Assembly (NCBI RefSeq): GCF_001429725.1 | Contig: NZ_LMHV01000044.1 | Location: 248,001-312,000, forward strand | Direction of reading: 5' to 3' | DNA length: 64,000 nt | Source: Rhizobium sp. Root708 | Lineage (GTDB): Bacteria; Pseudomonadota; Alphaproteobacteria; Rhizobiales; Rhizobiaceae | Shown: piece after piece, positions 1-7,871 of the stretch | How the letters are laid out: each line of letters opens with the position of its first letter | Numbering within the stretch: position 1 is the stretch's first letter | Translations under genes and position numbers: made by a program | Notes under the pieces: model-generated | Database searches by the model: none | What the model was told of the DNA's origin: nothing | The model's input: the letters and a program-made list of their open reading frames with translations, nothing else

Positions 1-101
1 CGGAAACCGTACAAACCAAACAGCCGCTTATGCATCGCTGTATTTAGCCTATCCTAATATGCCTAAATGGGTATGTTGATATACCGAACTGGAGGAGCGC
101 T

Positions 102-287
102 ATGACAGAGCACGTGGAGCCGGCAGTTGCCAAGGAGGCGTCGATACGGGTTTGGGGAGTCCGAGATTTCTGTAAACGAAACCATGTCGAGAAGGCAGAG
201 GAAGTTCGGCTTCTGAAGCTTTTTAGGCGCTTCGCGACGCCGGCGGAGCTCATTCACAATGTTAGCCGCAAGCCGCGATGGAGATAG
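102..287 (+). CDS. Small conserved-type hypothetical protein (61 aa)
   Basis: A strong Shine-Dalgarno sequence (GGAGG) precedes the ATG by a normal spacing, which fixes the start. The product is short, charged and has no signal peptide or membrane segment. The middle (residues about 18-55) is rich in Lys, Arg and Glu, with an RLLKLF-R-FATPAEL stretch that looks helical and may be a small DNA- or protein-binding helix pair. I do not recognise a named family. The gene stands alone, facing the end of the convergent MscS gene. No stress-type promoter is visible upstream. Confidence 0.7.
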   Translation: MTEHVEPAVAKEASIRVWGVRDFCKRNHVEKAEEVRLLKLFRRFATPAELIHNVSRKPRWR

Positions 288-430
288 AAAATGGACACCG
301 CGCGCCAATTGCCGACGACCTGCGATAACGTCCGAGGACACCAAAACGGTCAACACCTTGCGGATGTCGCCTGCGGCCGCCGTTGTGGATACTGTGGGCG
401 AAACGGCCGACTGACCCGATCGCCGATCAC

Positions 431-1240
431 CTACTTGAGAGCGATGCCCTTAGCAGACAGCCCATCCTTCAACCTGTCGATCATATCGTAACGTGTCTCG
501 GACCATTGTGTGGTTCGCGCCCAATATTGCAACGTGAGAACTGTCTTGTCTGCAGTCAGGTCATTTGAGAAAACGCGCGGCTGGGGTTGTTTTTGCACGC
601 GTTCATCAGCCGCTACGATTGAGAGTATTTCCTTCTTGACCGCATTGGCATCCGTATCGTTGCCAATGGCGACAGAAAGTTCCTGCCGGCGATTGGACTC
701 GCGGCTGTGATTGGTAATTGGCGTGTTCCAAAGGGTGGAGTTTGGTGCCATGAGATACAAGCCGTCGGCAGTCTTCATCTCCGTGGCAAACAGGCCGATC
801 TCTACGATGAAGCCTTTCACGCTGCCCGTCTCGATATATTCGCCGACCCTCAGCGGCCGCAGGACGAGAAGCATGATGCCGGCCGCGATATTTTGGAGCG
901 TGCCTTGGAGTGCCAATCCAACCGCCAGGCCAGCGGCACCGAGCGCGGCGATAATGGATGCGGTCTGGACGCCAAACTGCCCAAGTACGGTGACAAAGAC
1001 CAGAACAAGGAGTCCGTAGTGCAGTACGTTTTCGAAAAACCTCGCCAACGTTTCATCGATTCCGTGGATACGGGATATGCCCTGATAAGCCCATCTGCTG
1101 ATGATTCCAGATAGCATCCAACCGCCAACAAGCAGAAGAAGGGCTCCAACGATGGAGAAACCGTACTGAACGGCAAGAGCAGTGGCTTGAGTAAACGCCG
1201 TGCGGGTGGCGACAATGATGTTGGCGGCGGGTGTTTCCAT
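431..1240 (-). CDS. Small mechanosensitive ion channel, MscS family
   Basis: The 269-residue product is an inner-membrane channel that should open under membrane tension and release solutes on osmotic down-shock. Three hydrophobic segments lie at about residues 22-45, 70-90 and 95-125. The third carries the Gly/Ala-rich pore helix typical of MscS (IIAALGAAGLAVGLALQGTL). The beta domain follows (RPLRVGEYIE ... PNSTLWNTPITNHS), then the C-terminal alpha/beta domain. Length and domain order are those of the minimal MscS type. A good general-stress promoter match lies about 40 bases upstream, so control by osmotic or general stress is likely. Confidence 0.93.
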   Translation of the reverse strand: METPAANIIVATRTAFTQATALAVQYGFSIVGALLLLVGGWMLSGIISRWAYQGISRIHGIDETLARFFENVLHYGLLVLVFVTVLGQFGVQTASIIAALGAAGLAVGLALQGTLQNIAAGIMLLVLRPLRVGEYIETGSVKGFIVEIGLFATEMKTADGLYLMAPNSTLWNTPITNHSRESNRRQELSVAIGNDTDANAVKKEILSIVAADERVQKQPQPRVFSNDLTADKTVLTLQYWARTTQWSETRYDMIDRLKDGLSAKGIALK

Positions 1241-1276
1241 GAACCTGGCCCTCAGTGTTTGTAAATTGTGGAAGGG

Positions 1277-1302
1277 AACCCACTAAGACGCGACCCGGTT
1301 CC
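1277..1302 (-). promoter_or_regulatory. EcfG-type stress promoter for the MscS gene
   Basis: Read on the minus strand: GGAAC, 17 bases, GGTT. This fits the alphaproteobacterial general-stress consensus (GGAAC, 16-17 bases, CGTT). It ends 36 bases before the MscS start codon. Confidence 0.65.
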
Positions 1303-1536
1303 ACTGTTTCCGCTGTACCCCAAAACCGCATCGATCAGATGGACGGGAGCGATGATTTCGAAGTCTTGAATGATGTGATGGCCCGGCGGTTCCGGGAACC
1401 GCAGGCGCCTAGTGGACTCTATGAACGAACCGGAGCAACGGTCGCCACTCCCTTCGCATCCTTTTTTTGCCGCGCGCAGTGCAACCCGCCTGAGCTCGTC
1501 ATCGTCACAGGCTCCCCTTCGCCAGGAGTTATCCGT

Positions 1537-2877
1537 TCATTGGGCAGCTATCCGCCATATCGTATTGCCGACATCATCGGCAACCAACAGCGCCCCCTTG
1601 CTATCAACGCCCACACCAACTGGGCGGCCTCGCGCTTGGCTTTGATCGTCGAGAAAGCCGGTCACCACGTCTTGCGGCGATCCGTTCGGCTTTCCATCGG
1701 TAAATGGCACGAACACGACCTTGTAGCCATTGAAGGAATGCCTGTTCCAGCTTCCATGCTCACCTACGAACGCGCCGCCTCGATAGGGCTGGGGCAGATT
1801 GTCGGCGTTGTAGAACGTCATGCCAAGCGGCGCCACGTGCGAACTCAGCGCATAATCGGGAACGATCGCTTTTTCGACCAGATCTGGACGCTGCGGCATC
1901 ACTCGCGGATCGAGATTTTGCCCGTAATAACTGTAGGGCCAGCCATAGAAGCCACCCTCCTTTACCGATGTAATGTAATCGGGCACCAGGTTCGGGCCCA
2001 GCTCATCGCGTTCATTCACAACCGTCCAAAGCGCCTTTGTCTGCGGCTCCAAGCTTAGTCCATTTGGGTTGCGCAGACCGGCCGCGAAAATCCGGTGGCG
2101 ACCAGTTTGACGTTCGACTTCCCAAATCGCTGCGCGGTTCTCCTCCGCTTCGATACCATTCTCCGTTATGTTGCTGTTGGAGCCGACCCCGACATAAAGG
2201 ACGTTTCCGTCCTCGCTTGCGACTAGGCTCTTCGTCCAGTGGTGGTCGATCGGTCCGCCGGGCAACTCGGTAAGAACGGTCCCGGGTTCAGTCATCCTGG
2301 TAGCACCCGTGCGATAGGGATAACGAACGATGGCATCGGTGTTGGCAACATAAAGATCGCTTCCAACTAGAACCACCCCGAAGGGCGAATTCAGATGATC
2401 GAGAAACACCTCCCTTGTCTCAGCGACGCCGTCTCCATCGGCGTCCCTCAGCAACGTAATACGATTGCTGGCCTTACCTCCACCTCCGCCGCCACCTGTC
2501 GCGAGGGCCTGTATCCATCCCACGATCAGATCTTTCGGCCGGGTGATAGGCTCCCCCTCTGGCGCTGTGGATTCCACCGCGAGAACGTCGCCGTTGGGAA
2601 GAGTATAAACGGAACGCGGATGGGACAGCCCGGTAGCCAAGGCCTGGATCTTGAGTCCCGCCGCGACCTTTGGTGTCTCGCCATCTTTCCACCCGACCAC
2701 CTTTGCGACGTTCATCGGCGGCACGAAGTACGAGGCCTGCGCCGGAAGCTTCGGATTGGGTCCGATCTCCGCCGGATCGGGCTCTTTGTCGCTACATCCC
2801 GCGAGCGCCAACATGCCGGCACTCGCGAACAGAAACGCCGTAACAGGGCGGCGTGGCCGCGACAGAAGTAACAACAT
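1537..2877 (-). CDS. PQQ-type sugar (sorbosone) dehydrogenase, lipoprotein
   Basis: The product of 446 residues is a six-bladed beta-propeller of the soluble glucose/sorbosone dehydrogenase family, which oxidises sugars in the periplasm with PQQ. The N-terminus has a lipoprotein signal with lipobox LAGC near residue 24. Family signatures include GLSHPRSVYTLPNGDVLAVE, the NPFGV-like NSPFGVVLVG strand, HHWTKSLVAS, RNPNGLSLEP and GEHGSWNRHSFNGYKV. A run of seven glycines near residue 130 is unusual. The ATG at 2877 follows AGGAGG and lies one base after the stop of the upstream DUF2231 gene. The two are therefore an operon, a pairing common in rhizobia. Confidence 0.92.
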   Translation of the reverse strand: MLLLLSRPRRPVTAFLFASAGMLALAGCSDKEPDPAEIGPNPKLPAQASYFVPPMNVAKVVGWKDGETPKVAAGLKIQALATGLSHPRSVYTLPNGDVLAVESTAPEGEPITRPKDLIVGWIQALATGGGGGGGKASNRITLLRDADGDGVAETREVFLDHLNSPFGVVLVGSDLYVANTDAIVRYPYRTGATRMTEPGTVLTELPGGPIDHHWTKSLVASEDGNVLYVGVGSNSNITENGIEAEENRAAIWEVERQTGRHRIFAAGLRNPNGLSLEPQTKALWTVVNERDELGPNLVPDYITSVKEGGFYGWPYSYYGQNLDPRVMPQRPDLVEKAIVPDYALSSHVAPLGMTFYNADNLPQPYRGGAFVGEHGSWNRHSFNGYKVVFVPFTDGKPNGSPQDVVTGFLDDQSQARGRPVGVGVDSKGALLVADDVGNTIWRIAAQ

Positions 2878-2878
2878 A

Positions 2879-3322
2879 CTACCATCCTCCTGCGGTGAGG
2901 CGCTGAACGCGAGCTCCGAGCGCTGCAACAATCAGCGCCAGCGCGACAGTGACTATCGAGAGCGCCAATCCGAGAGGCATCACTGACGTCCAAGCGTCGC
3001 GGCTGTGAACGAGCGAGTTGAAAATCGCGGCGACAAGCACGAGGAGTCCGCCAACGACATAGACCCGCCCGGCCGCGGTTCTCAAGGCAAGAAGGCCTCT
3101 CGCCGCATCGATCGCCCCAGCGGCAAACCCGACCGCACCGAGCACGACGCCCGCAAGCAGAAGCCAAGCGGAGAAATTAGTCCACATCATCTGCATCGTT
3201 TGCCAATAGGCGATATCCGTCAATAGGGCGCCAGTGAAGCACGCGGCGGCGAAATGAAGGGGTATCGAGCGGAGAGGAGATTTGAAAGCCTGCGGCACGG
3301 GTGGAGAGACGACATTGGTCAT
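2879..3322 (-). CDS. DUF2231-family membrane protein
   Basis: This 147-residue protein has four hydrophobic segments (about residues 20-45, 50-75, 85-105, 115-140). Its opening, PLRSIPLHFAAACFTGALLTDIAYW, is close to the (HP)xxVHFP-F-GA start of DUF2231. The family is often paired with PQQ-type sugar dehydrogenases and is thought to be a membrane partner, perhaps an electron or heme carrier; that role is inferred. It is the first gene of a two-gene operon with the dehydrogenase, one base apart. A stress-type promoter lies 35 bases upstream. Confidence 0.85.
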   Translation of the reverse strand: MTNVVSPPVPQAFKSPLRSIPLHFAAACFTGALLTDIAYWQTMQMMWTNFSAWLLLAGVVLGAVGFAAGAIDAARGLLALRTAAGRVYVVGGLLVLVAAIFNSLVHSRDAWTSVMPLGLALSIVTVALALIVAALGARVQRLTAGGW

Positions 3323-3356
3323 GGCATTATCCCGAAGAGACTGGCAACTCGCTAGT

Positions 3357-3382
3357 CAACTGGTAATCTTGCGGATTGTTCC
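3357..3382 (-). promoter_or_regulatory. EcfG-type stress promoter for the DUF2231-dehydrogenase operon
   Basis: Minus strand: GGAAC, 17 bases, GTTG. It ends 35 bases before the DUF2231 start. Confidence 0.65.
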
Positions 3383-3474
3383 CGCCACAGCCACGTTCGA
3401 CGAAATAGGTCTGCCATTTGCTTTCGCCCTTACCGCACTACTTTTAACGGCGGAAACAATGGAGGAAGTAACCA

Positions 3475-3855
3475 GTGCGTAAGCCGATCATATTTCTTAC
3501 GTTTGCCATGTTCGTTATGCCGGCAGCAGCGATAGCGCAGTCACCGGAACTCGAGGATACTTGCAGATCCGTTGCCAAGAGTTTTTTCATGACCGACCAG
3601 CTAGCCATCGGCACAGTGCAATCCTTCCCGGAATTGAAGCCGCCGGGTGTTCGCATGTCCTACTCGACGAGGCAGGGAACGGCGCCTGCCGAGATGACCG
3701 ATATATTTGAATGCGAGTTCGATAAGTCAGACAAGCCACACAACTTGGCCCGCTTCTGCGCTTCAAGCACATGCTATGCGCCGAGCGTTGACGACGCCGA
3801 GCGCAAACGCCGCTTCGAGGAAATGCGCATTCTTCTCAGCCGCGCTGAAAAATAA
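3475..3855 (+). CDS. Secreted hypothetical protein with four cysteines
   Basis: The start is GTG, set by GGAGGA ten bases upstream. The product (126 aa) opens with a signal peptide ending at AIAQS (about residue 22). The mature protein holds four Cys (near residues 30, 83, 98 and 103), so disulfide bonds in the periplasm are plausible. It also has a FECEFD motif and a charged C-terminal helix (DAERKRRFEEMRILLSRAEK). The family is not recognised. It stands alone, divergent from the DUF2231 operon. Confidence 0.75.
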   Translation: MRKPIIFLTFAMFVMPAAAIAQSPELEDTCRSVAKSFFMTDQLAIGTVQSFPELKPPGVRMSYSTRQGTAPAEMTDIFECEFDKSDKPHNLARFCASSTCYAPSVDDAERKRRFEEMRILLSRAEK

Positions 3856-4241
3856 GAGCGCAACTTTTCGCCAGCCGCGGCGGTGGTCGGCAAATGATCT
3901 GCGCTTAACTCAGTCATCCTGCTTCGCGCTTGCAAGCTACCGAGCGCCGGGCGGGCGGCCTTTCTATTCTGTCCAACTGTGCCACCATGCGGTTCGCTGC
4001 CATGCTAGAAAGCTCGGTCGAGGATTGCGGTCGGTTCAGCGTAGCCGCCGGGGCTGTCGTGCCGCTCGCGTAGACCGATGCCTCCCGTTCTATCGTTCAG
4101 GTGGAACGATGCGACGCGCTCGCTCATCTGCAGCGGACTGATTTCAGCCATTTGTAGAACTGGACAGTTCCATCGTTTTCCGCACGCTAAGTGGCCAGCC
4201 GTTATCGCGCGGAGAGCCTGCGTCGATCTGTTTGGTGATCT
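3856..4241 (+). other. Non-coding stretch between two genes
   Basis: No frame with a credible start, ribosome site or family resemblance was found on either strand. Open frames here appear to be chance. Confidence 0.5.
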
Positions 4242-4769
4242 ATGAACGGAGAGGCTGTGTTCGACAATATTCGTGCCGACCTTCGTGCCTACGGGGGAAA
4301 CTGGACCAAGCAAGGCTTCTGGGTGATGGTCGTCTATAGATTCGGAAGATGGAGATATGGGATTCGTCCGTCTCTGTTTCGAAAAGCCTTCTCGCTGGCA
4401 TATAAGGTGATGTTCAGGGCGATCCAGGTGCTTACAGGGATCGAGTTGCCTTGCGAAGCCCCTGTTGGGAGAAATCTCCTGATGGATCACTTCGGCGGCA
4501 TCGTCATCAGCGGTTATGCGCGTATTGGCGATGATTGTCGGATAGGAAATGGGGTTGTTATCGGCATACGAAACGCCGGAGAGCTCGGCGCTCCGACGAT
4601 CGGTAACAACGTGGACATAAGCGCCGGTGCCGTCATCCTCGGCGACATCCGCATCGGAAACCACGTCATGATAGGGGCCAACACCGTTGTGCTAACCGAC
4701 GTGCCCGCCTGGTCTACCGCCATCGGAGTACCCGCGATAATTACATCGAGGAGAACTCCCACTGAGTGA
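4242..4769 (+). CDS. Serine-acetyltransferase-like hexapeptide acyltransferase
   Basis: The 175-residue product has the N-terminal helical region of CysE-type enzymes (residues 1-60; DLRAYGGNW, YRFGRWRYGI). A left-handed beta-helix follows, with LMDHFGGIVISGYARIGDDCRIG, NNVDISAGAVILGDIRIGNHVMIGANTVV and a GVPA turn. It is shorter than CysE (about 270). This form is typical of acyltransferases in rhizobial polysaccharide clusters, although acetylation of serine remains possible. No sugar-biosynthesis gene lies next to it here, so the substrate is unknown. Confidence 0.85.
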   Translation: MNGEAVFDNIRADLRAYGGNWTKQGFWVMVVYRFGRWRYGIRPSLFRKAFSLAYKVMFRAIQVLTGIELPCEAPVGRNLLMDHFGGIVISGYARIGDDCRIGNGVVIGIRNAGELGAPTIGNNVDISAGAVILGDIRIGNHVMIGANTVVLTDVPAWSTAIGVPAIITSRRTPTE

Positions 4770-5884
4770 GTTGCTTCATCAAGAGCCAATCCCATAAGGA
4801 AATATGTCATGGGGGAGCTTTCCCGTCTCCCTCATGCTGTTCCGAATGGCAGTATTGGGCTGGATAGTCAGGGCCGCAGGTTCGCGCCACTCGATTGTGT
4901 ACCTTTAGTAGTTTCCAACACTCAGCATCAATGCATTCCGCACGCTGTTGCGGCGCGACGTTTTCAGGATAACAAAGTTGGTCTCTACCTTGCGGCGGCT
5001 CCGAACGGGAACACTGGAAGGATTCTGCCAAGGGTTGAGTTGGTGGGGCTTCGCTAATCCTTGCATTGGGGATTCCGGATCTTTGAAAAAACAGACAGAA
5101 GCTAACGAATTCAAACGCGATTACCGATCCGAGCTATGCGGTGAACCTCTAAATGGTTTCGAAGCCGCAAACTTTTTCACCGTCCGTCATAGTGACTTGC
5201 CGCGATTCTGCTAATCGTCGCATGGGGCCGACGAAGTGTACCATGACTGAAAAAAACAATCTCCGGATTCACGCGCACTACGCAGACCTTGCAGTCATAA
5301 ACTTTGCGTTGAAACTCCCTTTGTCGCGAGTACAAGATCGAGGGCGACCGCCGCAAGGTGCTGCACGTTGCAACCGTATTGTTGGGATTTTGGCGAGACG
5401 GTGTAAGGGAGCAGCCCGACCTTCTTGACTTGGCGCGCGAGCGCTTGACGGGCGTTTCGTTCGATAAGCCCACGGTGTCACACACTTCATAGATCGACCG
5501 CGCTTTCTCGATCGTTGCACTCAACAGCGAGAAGCTGGCAAGAGGATAGGAGGTGGGCTTCGCGACGTGCGATCGTGAGGAGTATCGTGATCCCGGCTGA
5601 CGGCGGCTGGGCTACCGGATCGAGAGTTGCTTGCTCCGGGACATTGGTCTTTTCGCGCGTTTCCCTGGCACACATTCTCTTTACGCACCCAGAGATAACG
5701 CCCGCCGGAGCGTTGCTGCCGAACGTGGCGGTATCATCGCTCATGGTTCGCCCGAACTTTGGCAAACGCTAGAAGCGATCGGGCAGGGTGGTATGCGAAC
5801 TGGAGGTCTCATGGCCAGGGACACGATCCACTCGAGAAGGCCGTCCAAAACTGAAGACTGTCTACGTCGTCCTTTCGAACGGCC
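4770..5884 (+). other. 1.1 kb without a confident gene, possible remnants
   Basis: Two weak signals were seen. At 4802 an ATG after AAGGA opens a 34-codon frame with a hydrophobic centre; a second ATG at 4809 opens another frame of 82 codons. At about 5327-5507 the plus strand reads open without a start (REYKIEGDRRKVLHVATVLL and on), with coding-like composition. It could be the tail of a lost gene. I recognise no family in either. Confidence 0.4.
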
Positions 5885-5959
5885 TCAGTGTAGTCCAAAA
5901 AAACTCAAGACAGCGATGACGATCACGACGGCACCGACGAGCCAAATCAGGTTGTTCAT
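5885..5959 (-). CDS. 24-residue membrane micropeptide
   Basis: ATG follows GGAGG by eight bases on the minus strand. The product, MNNLIWLVGAVVIVIAVLSF then FGLH, is one transmembrane helix. Short peptides of this kind are common in rhizobial genomes and usually missed by gene callers. A near-match to the stress promoter (AGAAC, 17 bases, GTTA; 6028-6053) lies 69 bases upstream. Function unknown; a membrane-stress or regulatory peptide is a guess. Confidence 0.7.
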   Translation of the reverse strand: MNNLIWLVGAVVIVIAVLSFFGLH

Positions 5960-6079
5960 TTTGACGTTCCTCCAAGGTTCTGCCGCTGCGTATTGTCACG
6001 TCAGCTGCGGACGACAGTTGCCGTTGATAACCAATGGGCAGTGCAGCGGTTCTAAACCCCGGACCAAAGTCGGAGATAG

Positions 6080-6105
6080 GGAACACGATCCCCAACCATC
6101 CGTTC
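6080..6105 (+). promoter_or_regulatory. EcfG-type stress promoter for the DUF1236 gene
   Basis: GGAAC, 17 bases, GTTC; it ends 48 bases before the ATG at 6154. Confidence 0.7.
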
Positions 6106-6153
6106 TTCTGCCGCGGTTGAAACGGGCCGCGTACGACTAGAAGGAGGTCTAAG

Positions 6154-6552
6154 ATGTTTCATAAGGTGATAATTGGCGTAGCCGCCTCTGCCGCTTTGAT
6201 GTCTGGTGTTGCCTATGCCCAATCTTCCACAGTCAATGGCGCTGCAGGCGGTGCTGTTACCGGTGCGATCGTTGGCGGTCCTGTTGGCGCAGCAGTCGGT
6301 GGCGTGGCCGGCGCTGTCGTTGGCACAATAATCGATCCGCCGCCACAAAAGGTCGTTACCTACGTGAGAGAAGCGCCGGCTCCGACAACCGCGATTGTTG
6401 TAAGAGAAAAGGTCGTCGTCGGTCAGCCGCTGCCTGAAGCGGTTGTCGTGACGCCTGTCCCCGAAAACCCGAAATACGCCTATGCGATCGTCAATGAGGA
6501 GCGGGTCATCGTCGAGCCGTCTTCTCGCAAGGTAATCCAAGTCATCAATTGA
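6154..6552 (+). CDS. DUF1236-domain secreted protein with glycine-zipper
   Basis: AAGGAGG precedes the ATG. The 132-residue product has a signal peptide ending at AYAQS (about residue 24). A Gly/Ala/Val-rich glycine-zipper follows (residues 30-62, AAGGAVTGAIVGGPVGAAVG), then a Pro/Val linker. The DUF1236 module comes last (VVGQPLPEAVVVTPVPENPKYAYAIVNEERVIVEP). DUF1236 proteins are small rhizobial envelope proteins of unknown function. A stress promoter match upstream and a terminator-like hairpin downstream make it a single-gene unit. Confidence 0.88.
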   Translation: MFHKVIIGVAASAALMSGVAYAQSSTVNGAAGGAVTGAIVGGPVGAAVGGVAGAVVGTIIDPPPQKVVTYVREAPAPTTAIVVREKVVVGQPLPEAVVVTPVPENPKYAYAIVNEERVIVEPSSRKVIQVIN

Positions 6553-6560
6553 CCGTCTCC

Positions 6561-6587
6561 GAGGGGCGCGGCGACTGCCGCGTCCCT
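6561..6587 (+). terminator. Hairpin after the DUF1236 gene
   Basis: A 12-pair stem (GAGGGGCGCGGC with GCCGCGTCCCTC, one G-T pair) around a four-base loop, eight bases after the stop. The T-run after it is weak, so this may be an attenuator. Confidence 0.5.
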
Positions 6588-6619
6588 CCCGTTTAACTAT
6601 TCTGCTTGGGAGACGAAGG

Positions 6620-7240
6620 ATGAAGACCATAGCTTCGCTAGTCTTTTGCATTTCCAGTGCCGTGGGCGGCTGCATCGCACTCTCCTCCGCCGCGTCCGCG
6701 ATCATGGCCGGTTCGGAGCCCCGTTCATTGAACACACTCTCGTCCTCATCGGAGCTTTGGACAAACGCGCCCGTCCATATCGACACGGCCATCCAAAACT
6801 ATGAACGCCTTCCCGCTGTTTATTCCAGTTATGTTACAGACCCGCCGAGGGTCCCGTCCGCAGTCGCTGCGATAGACTTGCCAAGTGAAGCACCGAACGC
6901 GACGACGCCAAGCTATTCCGCTGAACACGTGGCGTGGTGCGGATCGCGCTATCGTTCTTACGATCCCACCTCTAACAGCTATCGGGCCTACAGCGGGGAC
7001 AATAAGATTTGTGTCTCACCATATACGGTGGCAACGCCAGCTCAAAGCGCGGTCGCGACGGTTACTACCTCATACGCAGCGGGCGGTGGTGCCGCTTGGT
7101 GTGCCGAGCGATTTCAGTCCTACCGAGCATCGGACAACACTTACCAGCCTTACGATGGTCCCCGCCGCACCTGCGTTCCGCCTGCCAAACCGGAGATCGC
7201 TTGGGTCAGACAGGCGGACTTCTCCGAGGCCGACCGGTGA
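6620..7240 (+). CDS. BA14K-family protein with two repeats
   Basis: The 206-residue product has an N-terminal signal/anchor (about residues 1-28). The rest holds two copies of the BA14K repeat: WCGSRYRSYDPTSNSYRAY with DNKICVSP near residue 108, and WCAERFQSYRASDNTYQPY with PRRTCVPP near residue 158. BA14K proteins of Brucella and rhizobia are lectin-like envelope proteins. Each repeat has two Cys, probably disulfide-bonded. The gene follows the DUF1236 gene by 67 bases and may be partly co-transcribed with it. Confidence 0.85.
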   Translation: MKTIASLVFCISSAVGGCIALSSAASAIMAGSEPRSLNTLSSSSELWTNAPVHIDTAIQNYERLPAVYSSYVTDPPRVPSAVAAIDLPSEAPNATTPSYSAEHVAWCGSRYRSYDPTSNSYRAYSGDNKICVSPYTVATPAQSAVATVTTSYAAGGGAAWCAERFQSYRASDNTYQPYDGPRRTCVPPAKPEIAWVRQADFSEADR

Positions 7241-7356
7241 TCAAGCACGCTTTGGGTTTCAGCGATACTCGATGAGAAATATCTAAACGAATTGACCGGG
7301 GTGCGCAAAACGCAGTTCAGGCAGAGCGAAGGAAATAAACCACGAAGGCATCCGCC

Positions 7357-7850
7357 TCACTTTTCGACCACTGAGACCCCCAACGCTTTCGTCGTGCGTT
7401 GCTCCTGCGTGTACGCTCCTAGAGCGGCCAAACGTGCCAAAAGCCGACAAGAGTTAGCCCGATCACGATGCCCCGTTGTATTTGCGAAAGCTTGATGCTG
7501 CGTAGTCCTTCTGATTACCACGTCAACATCCGCTGCGAGCCCCAGCGCCAGGAACACTGTCGCCATCAAAAGGAGGCGGCTGGCGGTGCGATAGAACGCT
7601 GCCACTTCCGCTCCTTTGTAAACAATCCGATGATAAGCTGCCGGCGTCACCAGGAGAACGATTGCGATCGCCACGCATCCAAGAGCAAAGCAGTGGATGG
7701 CTCTCGCAGAGCGATCGAGACCCGCGAAGGCAGTGGTCAGCACAATTGCGAGCTAGAACCCCAAGAGCGCCTGGGCGCCGGGCAACACCACACGAGCCTC
7801 CGTCAAAACGAAATCGATATTGGCGCCGGTCGGTGTTTTCTCCTTGGATG
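7357..7850 (-). pseudogene. DUF6328-like membrane protein A, amber-interrupted, start lost
   Basis: The minus strand reads a DUF6328-type protein: GANIDFVLTEARVVLPGAQ, LLGF, stop, LAIVLTTAFAGL, then VTPAAYHRIVYKGAE and LALGLAADVDVV. The stop is TAG where the family has Gln (CAG), a one-base change. No start codon remains, because reading frame and homology end at about 7845-7870, where CheR sequence begins on the other strand. This is one of the two proposed inversion junctions. A second DUF6328 gene lies at the other junction. Confidence 0.75.
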
Positions 7851-7871
7851 TGACGATCTCGATCCCGAAGG

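Noticed and set aside
1255..2058. 267-codon frame on the plus strand.
   Set aside because: Shadow of the PQQ-type dehydrogenase, which has full family signatures on the other strand.
4005..4664. 219-codon minus-strand frame.
   Set aside because: Overlaps the acetyltransferase, whose hexapeptide repeats are clear; composition is Ser/Arg-rich and motif-free.
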